The notes under the pieces are model-generated. The model searched no databases and was not told the origin of the DNA. It saw nothing but the letters and a program-made list of their open reading frames with translations. A stretch of 64,000 bases of DNA from the NCBI RefSeq assembly GCF_022012395.1, contig NZ_JAKLTQ010000007.1, positions 124,001 through 188,000 of the forward strand. The letters run 5' to 3'. Positions 1 to 8,038 of this stretch are shown here, in pieces. Source of the DNA: Arthrobacter hankyongi (GTDB taxonomy: Bacteria; Actinomycetota; Actinomycetes; Actinomycetales; Micrococcaceae). The stretch's first letter is position 1; each line of letters opens with the position of its first letter. The translations under genes and the position numbers were made by a program.

Positions 1-63
1 ATGGTACCAGTTTACGCTGTCCTACGCGCCAACGGCGCCGTGACCTCCCAGGTCGACCCATAG
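1..63 (+). CDS. possible C-terminal tail of a gene entering from the left
   Basis: An open frame runs from base 1 to a TAG at 61-63. It could be the last 20 codons of a gene that begins outside the window. It has no visible ribosome binding site and is too short to assign, so it may also be chance. Confidence 0.15.
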   Translation: MVPVYAVLRANGAVTSQVDP

Positions 64-181
64 GACCTAACAGAGTCCCAAAGTCACTGACTCGACAAGC
101 GCTTGGGAAGGCTGACCAGGTCATCCGCTCAAGGAGCCCCTGCTGTCCGAGGGGCGGGCCGTTCCCTTTTACACTGGCTCT

Positions 182-1012
182 GTGCCGCAGATTTCCTCCG
201 CCCCGTCCGGAACCATCGACTCGCTGTATTACTACCCGGTCAAGGGGCTGAGTCCGCAGCGCCTGGACGAGGTGCTGCTGGAGACGGGGCGGGGCTTTCC
301 GCACGACCGCCGGTACGCTCTGGCCCGCCGGGATGGCCGGTACGTGCCCGGGGCCAGGCAGCTGTTGGGAAAACGTGAGTTCCACGTGCTGATGAAGGAT
401 GAACGGCTCGCCGCGGTGCGCAGCGTGTACGATCCGGGCACCGACGTCCTTGAGTTGTTCCCAGCGGCGCCCGCGCCGGGGACGGGGGCCGAGCTGCCTC
501 CGGTGCTGACGGCGGATCTGTCCACCGACGCCGGACGTGATGCCTTGGTGGGCTACATCGCCGGGCTGCTGGAGCTGCCCGCGGACCGGCGGCCGGTACT
601 CGCGGAAGAGGACGGGCTGCGCTTCCCGGACCTGCTGCGCACCGGCGAGCGGGAAATGCAGGCGGTCTCGATCCTCAACCTTGCCTCCGTACGTGAGCTC
701 GGCGAACGCGCCGGGGTCACTGTTGATCCACTGCGCTTCCGGGCGAACATCCATCTTGAGGGGCTGGAGCCCTTCGCCGAACGTACGCTGCCGGGCTCGG
801 TGTTGGAGTGCGGTGACGTGCGGCTCGAAGTCTTCCAGGAAATCGCCCGCTGCGCCGCCACCGAGGTCAACCTTGGCACGGCCGAGCGCGATCTGCCCAT
901 GCTGAAGCTTTTGTACGAACACCTCGGCCACTCGAACATGGGGATCTATGCGTACATCACCGGCGGCGGCCGGCTTACGGCGGGCGACGCCGTCCGCGCG
1001 GGCGGGGTGTGA
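182..1012 (+). CDS. MOSC domain protein
   Basis: This 276-residue protein has the usual two-part layout: an N-terminal MOSC beta-barrel region (from about residue 10, 'YYYPVKGLSPQ', a typical opening) and a C-terminal MOSC domain. The conserved cysteine that ligands molybdenum in this family is present near residue 223 in 'ARCAATEVNLG'. Family members carry molybdenum cofactor or sulfur in reactions such as N-hydroxylated substrate reduction, but the substrate cannot be read from sequence. The start is a GTG at 182. It stands alone, followed by 270 bases without a gene. The family call is firm and the reaction unknown. Confidence 0.85.
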   Translation: MPQISSAPSGTIDSLYYYPVKGLSPQRLDEVLLETGRGFPHDRRYALARRDGRYVPGARQLLGKREFHVLMKDERLAAVRSVYDPGTDVLELFPAAPAPGTGAELPPVLTADLSTDAGRDALVGYIAGLLELPADRRPVLAEEDGLRFPDLLRTGEREMQAVSILNLASVRELGERAGVTVDPLRFRANIHLEGLEPFAERTLPGSVLECGDVRLEVFQEIARCAATEVNLGTAERDLPMLKLLYEHLGHSNMGIYAYITGGGRLTAGDAVRAGGV

Positions 1013-1282
1013 ACGCCGACCTTGCTCTCCCTGATATGCCGGCTCACCGAAAATGTGCCCGTAACGGGGATGGGCCCGGACTCACTATTGATGCGGACGT
1101 GGAGACCGCGGGAACCGCCCTTAGGTAGACGCCGGACCGCCGGGTACGGACGGCCAATGTGACAACTGCCCGCCGGTGACTGTGCCGGCATCAACGTATC
1201 CGGGGCGCTTGCCGCTGCGGTAAGTTGGCTGCATCGTCCACGCGTTGGAAGAGCCCGTGCGGGCCAGGTGGGAGGAACCGGC

Positions 1283-1714
1283 ATGGCAGGAACCGTGATC
1301 GTGGGAGTCGACGGAAGCAGCACCGCGCTCAAGGCGGCCTCGCGGGCGGCCGCCATTGCGGATGGCCTCCAGTCCGAACTCGCCGTACTGTGCGCCTACG
1401 CCAAGGAGAATACGGAGGTCGTCAGGATCGGGAACGACACCTGGATACTGGACGACGCCGAACAGGCCCAGAAGATGGCAGAGCAGGTCGTGGCCACGCT
1501 GCGCGACGAGCGTCCCGGCCTCAACCTCCGTCCCCTTGCCGTGCGCGGCAAACCCCAGGATGCCCTCGTCGAGGAAGCGGAGCGCATGGGAGCCGGGCTG
1601 CTGGTCGTGGGCAACGTCGGCATGCAGGGCCTCGGCCGCCTGCTGGGCAGCGTCGCGAGCAGCGTGGTGCACAACGCGCCCTGCGACGTGTTGGTCGTGA
1701 AGACGGCCGGATGA
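1283..1714 (+). CDS. universal stress protein (UspA family)
   Basis: A 143-residue single UspA domain. It opens with a beta-strand ending in 'VGVDGSS' and closes with the ATP-binding pattern G-x2-G-x8-9-G-S near residues 112-126 ('GNVGMQGLGRLLGS'), so it is probably an ATP-binding type. The ATG at 1283 was preferred over an upstream GTG at 1268 because GGAGG lies at 1271-1275, seven bases before it. It is monocistronic and faces a perfect hairpin at 1777-1810. Such proteins are usually induced by stress or starvation; its target is unknown. Confidence 0.9.
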   Translation: MAGTVIVGVDGSSTALKAASRAAAIADGLQSELAVLCAYAKENTEVVRIGNDTWILDDAEQAQKMAEQVVATLRDERPGLNLRPLAVRGKPQDALVEEAERMGAGLLVVGNVGMQGLGRLLGSVASSVVHNAPCDVLVVKTAG

Positions 1715-1776
1715 CGACGGCGGTAGGGACTCCGGCACTTTGGAGGTTGTTCGCGGCTTCGATGATGCCTGCCGCC

Positions 1777-1810
1777 TTGGCCGGGTGCCGCAGCCGCGGC
1801 ACCCGGCCAA
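1777..1810. terminator. bidirectional terminator-like hairpin
   Basis: A perfect 15-bp stem (1777-1791 with 1796-1810) and 4-base loop sits between the convergent stress protein and the minus-strand gene ending at 1827. There is no long T run, as is common in high-GC actinobacteria. Confidence 0.7.
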
Positions 1811-1826
1811 TAATCCGGCGGTGGGG

Positions 1827-2372
1827 CTATTCGACGCCGAAGGATGCCAGCACTTCGTCCTGCCACTCCTCATGGAGCGACTGCATCATGGCAGCAAGGC
1901 CGGGGTCGAGCTGATCCAGGTTGTCCCAGTCGAAATCAGCCCACTCCACGATCAAGATCGCCGCGTACATTTCAAGTTCCGGCGGCAGGTCGGCTTCCGT
2001 CATCAGGGCATTCACCCGAAGGATGACGTCGGCTCTGTTCAGCAGTTCCATGCCGTTGTTGTGCTGGGCGACGGCGCACACCTCCGCCAGTCCTTCCCAG
2101 GCGTACACCAGGGTGCGCCTCGGGTCCCCCGGTTCCAGGAAGCGCCCCGTCAGTTCGGCGAAGTCCATGATCGACAGTGCCAGCTGTGGATCCATGGCAC
2201 CACCGTGGATATAGCCGGTTGCGAGGAAGCCCCAGACTCGTTCACCTAATTCGGCGATGTTCCGGTTGACCATGAAATGGACGGCAACTTCTTCATCCGG
2301 CGAGAAACGCTGCCCGGCCTCAGCGGCCCAGCGGTAGAAGGGGGATGCGGAATAGTCATTTTCGATGGCCAT
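1827..2372 (-). CDS. hypothetical protein, acidic, no recognised domain
   Basis: A 181-residue acidic, helical soluble protein with no signal peptide or membrane segment and no family I recognise. The reading frame is open further upstream, but the ATG at 2372 is preceded by AAGGAG at five bases, and the upstream residues are low-complexity and Ser/Arg-rich as expected of non-coding translation. It follows the BRCT gene by 67 bases on the same strand, so it may be the third gene of a NYN-BRCT transcript. A nearby hairpin at 1777-1810 would end that transcript. Confidence 0.75.
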   Translation of the reverse strand: MAIENDYSASPFYRWAAEAGQRFSPDEEVAVHFMVNRNIAELGERVWGFLATGYIHGGAMDPQLALSIMDFAELTGRFLEPGDPRRTLVYAWEGLAEVCAVAQHNNGMELLNRADVILRVNALMTEADLPPELEMYAAILIVEWADFDWDNLDQLDPGLAAMMQSLHEEWQDEVLASFGVE

Positions 2373-2439
2373 GAATGCTCCTTGGGATCTAGACGGCCTG
2401 ACTGGGTGAATGGACTTAGATGGGCGAGAGCTTCCCGAA

Positions 2440-2772
2440 TCAGGACGTCTGACAAACTGCAGTTCCGCCGTCCAAAAGGTCCGAGAGTCCTCGCGAGGTG
2501 ATGACGCAGATATGCCTCCCACGCGCCCGGACCGAGCGGACGAATTCGAGTTTCCTACTGAACTCAAGCCACTCGTTCACCACATGCTGCCCGGACAAAT
2601 CACCGTGGACGACAACCGAAACCTTGTTGGACGCGCTAGGCTTGTAAATGGCTCCGTGAGCTTGAACGACCTCGGCCAAGACCCTGCGCTTCACGTGCTG
2701 ACCGCGGAGTCTCACCTTTCCGGTCAATGCCATGGTCTGGCCGCCGAGTGATTCAACATTTCCTGTGCACAT
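2440..2772 (-). CDS. small BRCT-domain protein
   Basis: A 110-residue protein that is almost entirely one BRCT-like fold: 'GGQTMALTGKV' (about residues 10-20), then a helix, 'AHGA' and 'SNKVSVVVHGDLSG' (about 48-62), matching the GqTvvlTG...GGkv...s.kt..vV.G pattern of bacterial BRCT domains. BRCT domains bind DNA ends, nicks or phosphorylated partners. It starts at an ATG with GGGGAG upstream, 19 bases after the NYN gene, so the two are surely cotranscribed. A free-standing BRCT protein coupled to a nuclease-fold protein suggests a nucleic-acid processing pair; its partner and role are unknown. Confidence 0.7.
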   Translation of the reverse strand: MCTGNVESLGGQTMALTGKVRLRGQHVKRRVLAEVVQAHGAIYKPSASNKVSVVVHGDLSGQHVVNEWLEFSRKLEFVRSVRARGRHICVITSRGLSDLLDGGTAVCQTS

Positions 2773-2791
2773 TGCTTCTCTCCCCCTCTTG

Positions 2792-3388
2792 CTAGGCTGC
2801 GGTCCTGCGTTCGGGGACGCAGTGCCAGAAGTCTTCTTCGCTCAACCGGTGGTGCCAGAGATGCTTCTGCCGGACGGCGTACTCGGCCACCGGGCTGTCG
2901 AATCCATGGCTCCGGCTGCTCCAGAACGCCACTTCCACGCGAGTGCCCGCGGCGGCTGCGTCGTCGATGGCCGGCTTCAGGTCGGTATCGCCAGTCAAGA
3001 GAACTATCGCTTCATAGCGATGTGCCTTCGCTGCCTCTACGAAATTCAGCCCGAGCCTCAGATCCACGCCGGATTCCTTCGGCCGCGTCCGCTGGGGGCC
3101 GTAGTGAAGCGGCAGGTAGTCGCCCTTGACCCGCGGATCCTGCGACCAGGCGGCGGCGTCGCGCTCGAACCGGCTGGCTGCGACCGGATCCCGGAACCGG
3201 TTCGGCTGTCCCCGCACGATGGAGATTCGCGAGATCGGGGCAGCCTGATGCCGGCGCGAGGCGATCAACTCGGCCAGAAGCACCGGGGACACGGTGACTT
3301 CGGACTCGTCAAAATCCCTGGCGAACATCTGGTGGCCGGTCCTGCGGATGTTCTCGAAGTCCATAAAAACAGCAATTCCAGAATTCAC
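2792..3388 (-). CDS. NYN domain (PIN-like) putative nuclease
   Basis: A 198-residue LabA/NYN-type protein. The first strand carries the acidic motif in 'AVFMDFENI' (about residues 5-13), and the core motif 'VLLTGDTDLKPAI' near residues 131-143 supplies further acidic residues of the PIN-like metal site. NYN proteins are usually Mg-dependent RNases. The GTG at 3388 was chosen because AGGGGG precedes it by 4-5 bases; the upstream codons overlap a hairpin. It heads a minus-strand operon with the BRCT gene. A terminator-like hairpin in its leader (3411-3432) suggests attenuation. Target RNA unknown. Confidence 0.82.
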   Translation of the reverse strand: MNSGIAVFMDFENIRRTGHQMFARDFDESEVTVSPVLLAELIASRRHQAAPISRISIVRGQPNRFRDPVAASRFERDAAAWSQDPRVKGDYLPLHYGPQRTRPKESGVDLRLGLNFVEAAKAHRYEAIVLLTGDTDLKPAIDDAAAAGTRVEVAFWSSRSHGFDSPVAEYAVRQKHLWHHRLSEEDFWHCVPERRTAA

Positions 3389-3757
3389 GATTCCCCCTAA
3401 GACGCGAAAAACCGCCACCCAAAGGTGACGGTAATTATTTTTCGGATCCTTTTGACCCGCTAATCGAACCTGCTAGTAATTCTTCCGATCTGCCAGAAAC
3501 TAAATCTTGCCTGAAAAACAAAAGAAGGCTCGCGAAAACGAACCTCTTTCCAGCCATGGTCTCAGGGGCAGGCGCATATGTCAAATTTCGGACAGGGACC
3601 CGCCTACCGGGCGCCCCGTCCAGCAGCCCGCATTCACCAATATTGAGCCGATTCACTTAACGTTGCTTAACACCCAACCCTGCCCGTGTAATGGTCATCA
3701 CAGCAGGAAGCGTCCTGCACCACGCAGGCCAAGGCACCGGAAAGAAGGGAGGACGCC
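3389..3757. promoter_or_regulatory. divergent intergenic region between NYN and LacI genes
   Basis: No convincing gene lies here, and the part next to the NYN gene is noticeably AT-richer than its surroundings. It must hold the divergent promoters of the NYN operon and the LacI gene. A minus-strand open frame of 73 codons (3435-3656) ends just before the hairpin at 3411-3432 but lacks a good ribosome binding site. Two direct copies of CTTAAC (3656-3661 and 3666-3671), ten bases apart on the LacI side, are a possible regulator site. Confidence 0.45.
3411..3432 (-). terminator. attenuator-like hairpin in the NYN leader
   Basis: Read on the minus strand, a 9-bp stem with one mismatch (3432-3424 with 3419-3411) and a four-base loop is followed directly by a run of five T. 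This is the classic intrinsic terminator form, rare in this window. It lies only about 22 bases upstream of the NYN start, so it would stop transcripts inside the leader unless something prevents it. Confidence 0.55.
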
Positions 3758-4825
3758 ATGGACAACGCCACCGCGGAAGCCACCATCCGGCCCCCCAAGG
3801 TGTCCGCAGCCGCGGTAGCGCGGGCCTGCGGCGTCTCGCCGGCAACCGTCAGCTACGTCATGAACGGCAAGGCCGGCGTCTCCCCCGAAACCCGGCGGCA
3901 CATCATCAAGATCGCCAACGAGCTCGGGTTCCGGCCCCACGGCCATTCCGGGCAGCACAGCCTGGATCCGCAGCTGAACCGGGTGATCGGGCTGATCCTG
4001 CCGAACATCGTGAACCAGATGTACACCGGCTGGGCGGAGAACATCATCTCCGCCACGGCGCGCGACGGCTTCGAGGTGTTCGTGGCGACCACGCAGGACG
4101 ACCCGGACACCCTCGCCCAGGTCGCCGCCACCCTGGCCGCACGCCAGGTGGACGGCGTCATCATCGCCGCCGCGCTGCGCGAGGACTCGCGGGCCCTGCG
4201 GACGCTGCGCCAGCGCCGCATCCCGTACGTCTGCCTGTCCCGCCGCGCGGACCACCTGCCCGGCGATTTCGTGGGCATCGACGACGATACGGCTGCATCC
4301 CAGCTGATGCAGCACGTGCTGGACCACGGCTACCGGGAGATCGCCACGGTGATCGGGCCGCGCTTCTCCACGGCGTCGCTGGCGCGGGAACAGGCGTTCG
4401 TCCGGACTGCCGCGGCGGCCGGGATCACCATCTCGGGCGAGCGGAAGATCAGCACCCGGCTGAACCGGGACGGCGGACGCCTGGCGGCGCACAAGCTGCT
4501 GGCCGCCGCCGACCCGCCCCGGGCCGTCGTGTGCGGCTCGGATGAGATCGCCATCGGGGTGATGGAGCACGCGCTCTCGCTCGGCCTGCGCATCCCGGAG
4601 GACCTGGCGGTGGTCGGCGGCGACGGCCTGCCGCACAGCCGGTCGGCCCTGGTCGGGCTGACCACCATCGTCCAGCCGGTGCAGGAGATGGCGGAAAAAG
4701 CCTTCGACCTGCTGCTCGGCCAGATCACCAGTCCCAGCAACAACTTCACCCAAACCCTGTGCGGGCACCGCCTGCACATCGGCCGCACCTGCGGCTGCCA
4801 GCCGGCGGCTGCCCGCCGGCCCTGA
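3758..4825 (+). CDS. LacI-family transcriptional regulator
   Basis: A 355-residue regulator with an N-terminal LacI helix-turn-helix (about 15-60: 'AVARACGVSPATVSYVMNGK' then 'RRHIIKIANELGFRPH') and a periplasmic-binding-protein-like sensor domain from about residue 70. The ligand is not evident. The ATG at 3758 follows AAGGGAGG. It lies 76 bases upstream of the ACS-type transporter and the SDR-BKACE-glycerate kinase genes on the same strand, so it very likely controls their uptake and breakdown pathway, and perhaps itself. Confidence 0.93.
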   Translation: MDNATAEATIRPPKVSAAAVARACGVSPATVSYVMNGKAGVSPETRRHIIKIANELGFRPHGHSGQHSLDPQLNRVIGLILPNIVNQMYTGWAENIISATARDGFEVFVATTQDDPDTLAQVAATLAARQVDGVIIAAALREDSRALRTLRQRRIPYVCLSRRADHLPGDFVGIDDDTAASQLMQHVLDHGYREIATVIGPRFSTASLAREQAFVRTAAAAGITISGERKISTRLNRDGGRLAAHKLLAAADPPRAVVCGSDEIAIGVMEHALSLGLRIPEDLAVVGGDGLPHSRSALVGLTTIVQPVQEMAEKAFDLLLGQITSPSNNFTQTLCGHRLHIGRTCGCQPAAARRP

Positions 4826-4901
4826 ACAACCCACAGAACACCCGAACCGGCCGCCCCGCCGGCTGTACCCCACTACGCCCTCCAACAGGAAGGTCACCAC
4901 C

Positions 4902-6224
4902 ATGTCCACCACCCTGCAGGCCACGGCGATGAGGCCGCCGGCCGTCATCAACAAACTGATCTTCCGGCGCATCATGCCGCTGCTGATCGCCGCGTATGTC
5001 ATGGCGTTCCTTGACCGCACCAACATCGGGATGGCCAAGGACCGGATGGAAATCGACCTGGGCATCTCGGCCACCGCCTATGGCATCGGTGCGGGCCTGT
5101 TCTTCCTGACCTATGCGCTCTCCGAGATCCCCTCCAACCTGATCATGCACAAGGTCGGCGCCCGCTTCTGGATCATGCGCATCATGATCACCTGGGGCCT
5201 GATCTCCGCCGCGATGGCCTTCGTGCAGGGCGAGTGGTCCTTCTACCTGCTGCGCATGCTGCTCGGCGTGGCCGAAGCGGGCCTGTTCCCGGGCGTGATG
5301 TACTTCCTGACCCAGTGGTTCATGGTCCAGGACCGGGCGAAGGCCAACGGCATGTTCCTGCTCGGCGTCTCCATCGCCAACATTGTCGGCGCGCCGCTGG
5401 GCGGCCTGCTGCTGACCATGGACGGGGTCGGCGGGCTGCACGGCTGGCAGTGGATGTTCATGATCGAGGGCCTGCCCGCCTGCGCCCTGGCCTTCGTGGT
5501 CTGGAAGTTCCTGCCCAACAAGCCCACCGACGCCAAGTTCCTCACCCGGGCCGAGGCCGAGGACCTCGAGGCCCGCATCGCCGCCGAGGAGAAGGCCGGC
5601 GCCGATGCGGCCGGCAACTCCAAGCTGCGCCACGTGCTCAAGGACAAGCAGATCCTGCTGGTGGTCGGCATCTACTTCACCCACCAGATCGCCGTCTACG
5701 CGCTGAGCTTCTTCCTGCCCTCGATCATCGGCACCTACGGCGAACTGAACCCTTTCCAGATCGGCCTGCTGACCTCCGTCCCGTGGATCTTCTCCGCGGT
5801 GGGCGCCATGCTGCTGCCGCGCCTGGCCACCAACGCGACCCGCTCCCGGACGATCGCCACCTGCACCATGGTGGGCATCGTCGCCGGCTTCACCCTCGGC
5901 GCCGTCGGCGGCCCGGTGCTGGGCCTGCTCGGCTTCTGCCTGGCCGCGTTCAACTTCTTCGCCCTGCAGCCGATCCTCTTCACCTACCCCGCCACGCGCC
6001 TCTCCGGGGCGGCCCTGGCCGGCGGCATCGCCTTCGTGAACACCGTGGGCCTGTTCGGCGGCTTCCTCGGCCCGTACGTCATGGGCTTCATGGAGGAAGT
6101 CACCGGCAGCAAGCTCTCCGGCCTCTGGTTCATCGTCGGCATGTGCGTCCTCGGCGCGCTGCTGACCCTGCGGCTGAAGCGGGGCAGCGAGGATCCAAGC
6201 AAGGCCGCCGTCGGCGCCCACTGA
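4902..6224 (+). CDS. MFS transporter, anion:cation symporter (ACS) family
   Basis: A 440-residue inner-membrane protein with about 12 membrane helices. The early 'FLDRTNIGMAK' signature (about residues 38-48) and 'LPNKPTDAKFLTRAEAE' in the central loop (about 204-220) are typical of the tartrate/phthalate/hexuronate branch of the ACS family, which takes up organic anions with protons. It is downstream of a LacI regulator and upstream of SDR, BKACE and glycerate kinase genes, so the substrate is probably a hydroxy- or sugar-acid fed to that pathway. A 15-bp hairpin follows at 6235-6270. Confidence 0.9.
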   Translation: MSTTLQATAMRPPAVINKLIFRRIMPLLIAAYVMAFLDRTNIGMAKDRMEIDLGISATAYGIGAGLFFLTYALSEIPSNLIMHKVGARFWIMRIMITWGLISAAMAFVQGEWSFYLLRMLLGVAEAGLFPGVMYFLTQWFMVQDRAKANGMFLLGVSIANIVGAPLGGLLLTMDGVGGLHGWQWMFMIEGLPACALAFVVWKFLPNKPTDAKFLTRAEAEDLEARIAAEEKAGADAAGNSKLRHVLKDKQILLVVGIYFTHQIAVYALSFFLPSIIGTYGELNPFQIGLLTSVPWIFSAVGAMLLPRLATNATRSRTIATCTMVGIVAGFTLGAVGGPVLGLLGFCLAAFNFFALQPILFTYPATRLSGAALAGGIAFVNTVGLFGGFLGPYVMGFMEEVTGSKLSGLWFIVGMCVLGALLTLRLKRGSEDPSKAAVGAH

Positions 6225-6234
6225 CCGAAGGCAA

Positions 6235-6270
6235 GGCGTACGACGGCGGTGCGCGCCGCCGTCGTACGCC
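6235..6270 (+). terminator. hairpin after the ACS transporter
   Basis: A perfect 15-bp stem (6235-6249 with 6256-6270) with a 6-base loop lies between the transporter and the SDR. It may partly terminate or protect the transcript, separating transporter from enzyme levels. Confidence 0.6.
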
Positions 6271-6321
6271 CCCTTCCGCACCCACCACCCACCGTTAGCG
6301 CAGCACAGGAGCACAACACCC

Positions 6322-7086
6322 ATGGATTTCACCGGACGCAAGGTCCTGGTCACCGCCGGCGCCGCAGGCATCGGCCGGGCCATCGCCACCCGCTTCCGCG
6401 ACCTCGGCGCGGAAGTCATGGTCACCGACATCAACCCGGAAGCCGTGGACGCGGCGAAGCAGGACGGTTTCGCCGTCGCCCTCAGCGATGTCTCGGACGA
6501 GGCGCAGGTCCGCAGCCTGATGGAAGAGGTGCGCGGCACGCTGGGCGGGCTGGACGTGCTGGTCAACAACGCCGGCATCGCCGGGCCCACCGGACCGATC
6601 GACACGCTGGACTCGGACGCCTGGAAGGCCACCTTCGACGTGAACGTCCACGGCCAGTTCTTCTGCATCAAGCACGCCCTGCCGCTGCTGCGCGAGGCCA
6701 CGGACGCCGCGATCGTGAACCTCTCCTCCGCCGCCGGCCGGCTCGGCATGGCCGGCCGCAGCCCCTACTCCGCGTCCAAGTGGGCCGTGGTCGGGCTGAC
6801 CAAGACGCTGGCCATCGAGCTCGGCCCCGAAGGCATCCGCGCCAACGCGATCTGCCCGGGCGCGGTCAACGGTCCGCGGATCGACGCGGTGATCGAGGCC
6901 AAGGCCGCGATGCTGGGCCGGCCGGTCGAGGAGGTCTCGGACCTGTACCACAAGCAGTCCTCGCTGGAGCGGCTGGTGGAGGCCGCGGACATCGCCAACA
7001 TGGCGGCTTTCCTGGCCAGCGACCTGGCCCGCAACGTCAACGGCCAGGCGATGGCCGTGGACGGCAACACCGAAAAGCTCTACTAA
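6322..7086 (+). CDS. SDR family oxidoreductase
   Basis: A classical short-chain dehydrogenase of 254 residues. It has the cofactor motif 'TAGAAGIGRA' (about 11-20), an acidic residue after strand 2 ('VTDIN', favouring NAD), 'NNAG' (about 83-86) and the catalytic Tyr/Lys in 'YSASK' (about 148-152). It is cotranscribed with the BKACE gene (12-base gap). A plausible role is oxidation of a hydroxy acid to the 3-keto acid that BKACE cleaves. That is inferred from order, not from sequence. Confidence 0.92.
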   Translation: MDFTGRKVLVTAGAAGIGRAIATRFRDLGAEVMVTDINPEAVDAAKQDGFAVALSDVSDEAQVRSLMEEVRGTLGGLDVLVNNAGIAGPTGPIDTLDSDAWKATFDVNVHGQFFCIKHALPLLREATDAAIVNLSSAAGRLGMAGRSPYSASKWAVVGLTKTLAIELGPEGIRANAICPGAVNGPRIDAVIEAKAAMLGRPVEEVSDLYHKQSSLERLVEAADIANMAAFLASDLARNVNGQAMAVDGNTEKLY

Positions 7087-7098
7087 AAGGACCCCACC

Positions 7099-8031
7099 AT
7101 GGCCAGCAAGCGCAAAGTCATCATCACCTCCGCCGTCACCGGCGCCATCCACACCCCCAGCATGTCCCCGCACCTGCCGGTCACCGCGGAGGAAATCGCG
7201 GACGCCGCCATCGGCGCCGCGGCCGCGGGTGCCGCCGTCGTGCACATGCACGCCCGCGACCCGAAGGACGGCCGCCCCTCGCAGGACCCGAAGCATTTCG
7301 AGCCGATCCTCGAGAAGCTGAAGGCCAACACGGACGCGGTCATCAACATCACCACCGGCGGCTCCCCGCACATGACCGTCGAGGAGCGGATGCTCCCGGT
7401 CGCCACCTTCAAGCCGGAGCTGGCCTCGCTGAACATGGGCTCGATGAACTTCGGCCTCTACCCGATGCTGGACCGCTTCGCCGAGTTCGAGCACGAGTGG
7501 GAGCGCGAGGGACTGGAGAAGAGCCGGGACCTGGTCTTCAAGAACACCTTCGCCGACATCGAGACCATCCTGACCATCGGTAACGGCAACGGCACCCGCT
7601 TCGAATTCGAGTGCTACGACATCTCGCACCTGAACAACCTGGCCCACTTCCACGGGCGCGGCCTGGCGAAGGGCCCGCTCTTCGTGCAGTCCGTCTTCGG
7701 CCTGCTCGGCGGCATCGGCGCGCACCCCGAGGACCTGATGCACATGCGCCGCACCGCGGACCGGCTGCTCGGCACGGACTACCAGTGGTCCATCCTCGGC
7801 GCCGGGAAGAACCAGATGCCGCTGGCCACCATCGGCGCCGCCATGGGCTCGCACGTGCGCGTGGGCCTGGAGGACTCGCTGTGGATCGGCCCCGGCCAGC
7901 TCGCCGCCTCCAACGCGGAGCAGGTCACCCGCATCCGCACCATCCTCGAAGCCCTGAACTTCGAGGTCGCCACCCCGGACGAGGCCCGCGAGATGCTGGA
8001 CCTCAAGGGCCGCGGGAACGTCGGGTTCTGA
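7099..8031 (+). CDS. beta-keto acid cleavage enzyme (BKACE, DUF849)
   Basis: A 310-residue TIM-barrel enzyme of the 3-keto-5-aminohexanoate cleavage family, which condenses a beta-keto acid with acetyl-CoA to give acetoacetate and a CoA ester. The metal-binding 'VVHMHARD' (about 48-55), the Thr/Gly-rich 'NITTGGSPHMTVEERM' (about 82-97) and 'SLNMGSMNFG' (about 112-121) are family hallmarks. The start has AAAAGGA upstream. It lies between the SDR and glycerate kinase genes. Substrate preference in this family varies widely and cannot be fixed here. Confidence 0.9.
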   Translation: MASKRKVIITSAVTGAIHTPSMSPHLPVTAEEIADAAIGAAAAGAAVVHMHARDPKDGRPSQDPKHFEPILEKLKANTDAVINITTGGSPHMTVEERMLPVATFKPELASLNMGSMNFGLYPMLDRFAEFEHEWEREGLEKSRDLVFKNTFADIETILTIGNGNGTRFEFECYDISHLNNLAHFHGRGLAKGPLFVQSVFGLLGGIGAHPEDLMHMRRTADRLLGTDYQWSILGAGKNQMPLATIGAAMGSHVRVGLEDSLWIGPGQLAASNAEQVTRIRTILEALNFEVATPDEAREMLDLKGRGNVGF

Positions 8032-8038
8032 GCGTCCC

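Noticed and set aside
3435-3656. Small minus-strand frame (73 codons) ending just before the leader hairpin
   Set aside because: It has no convincing ribosome site or recognisable sequence. I kept the region as leader/promoter, though a leader peptide is not excluded.
4746-6749. A minus-strand open frame of 667 codons opposite the ACS transporter
   Set aside because: Antisense to a clear membrane transporter; composition is typical of a shadow frame.
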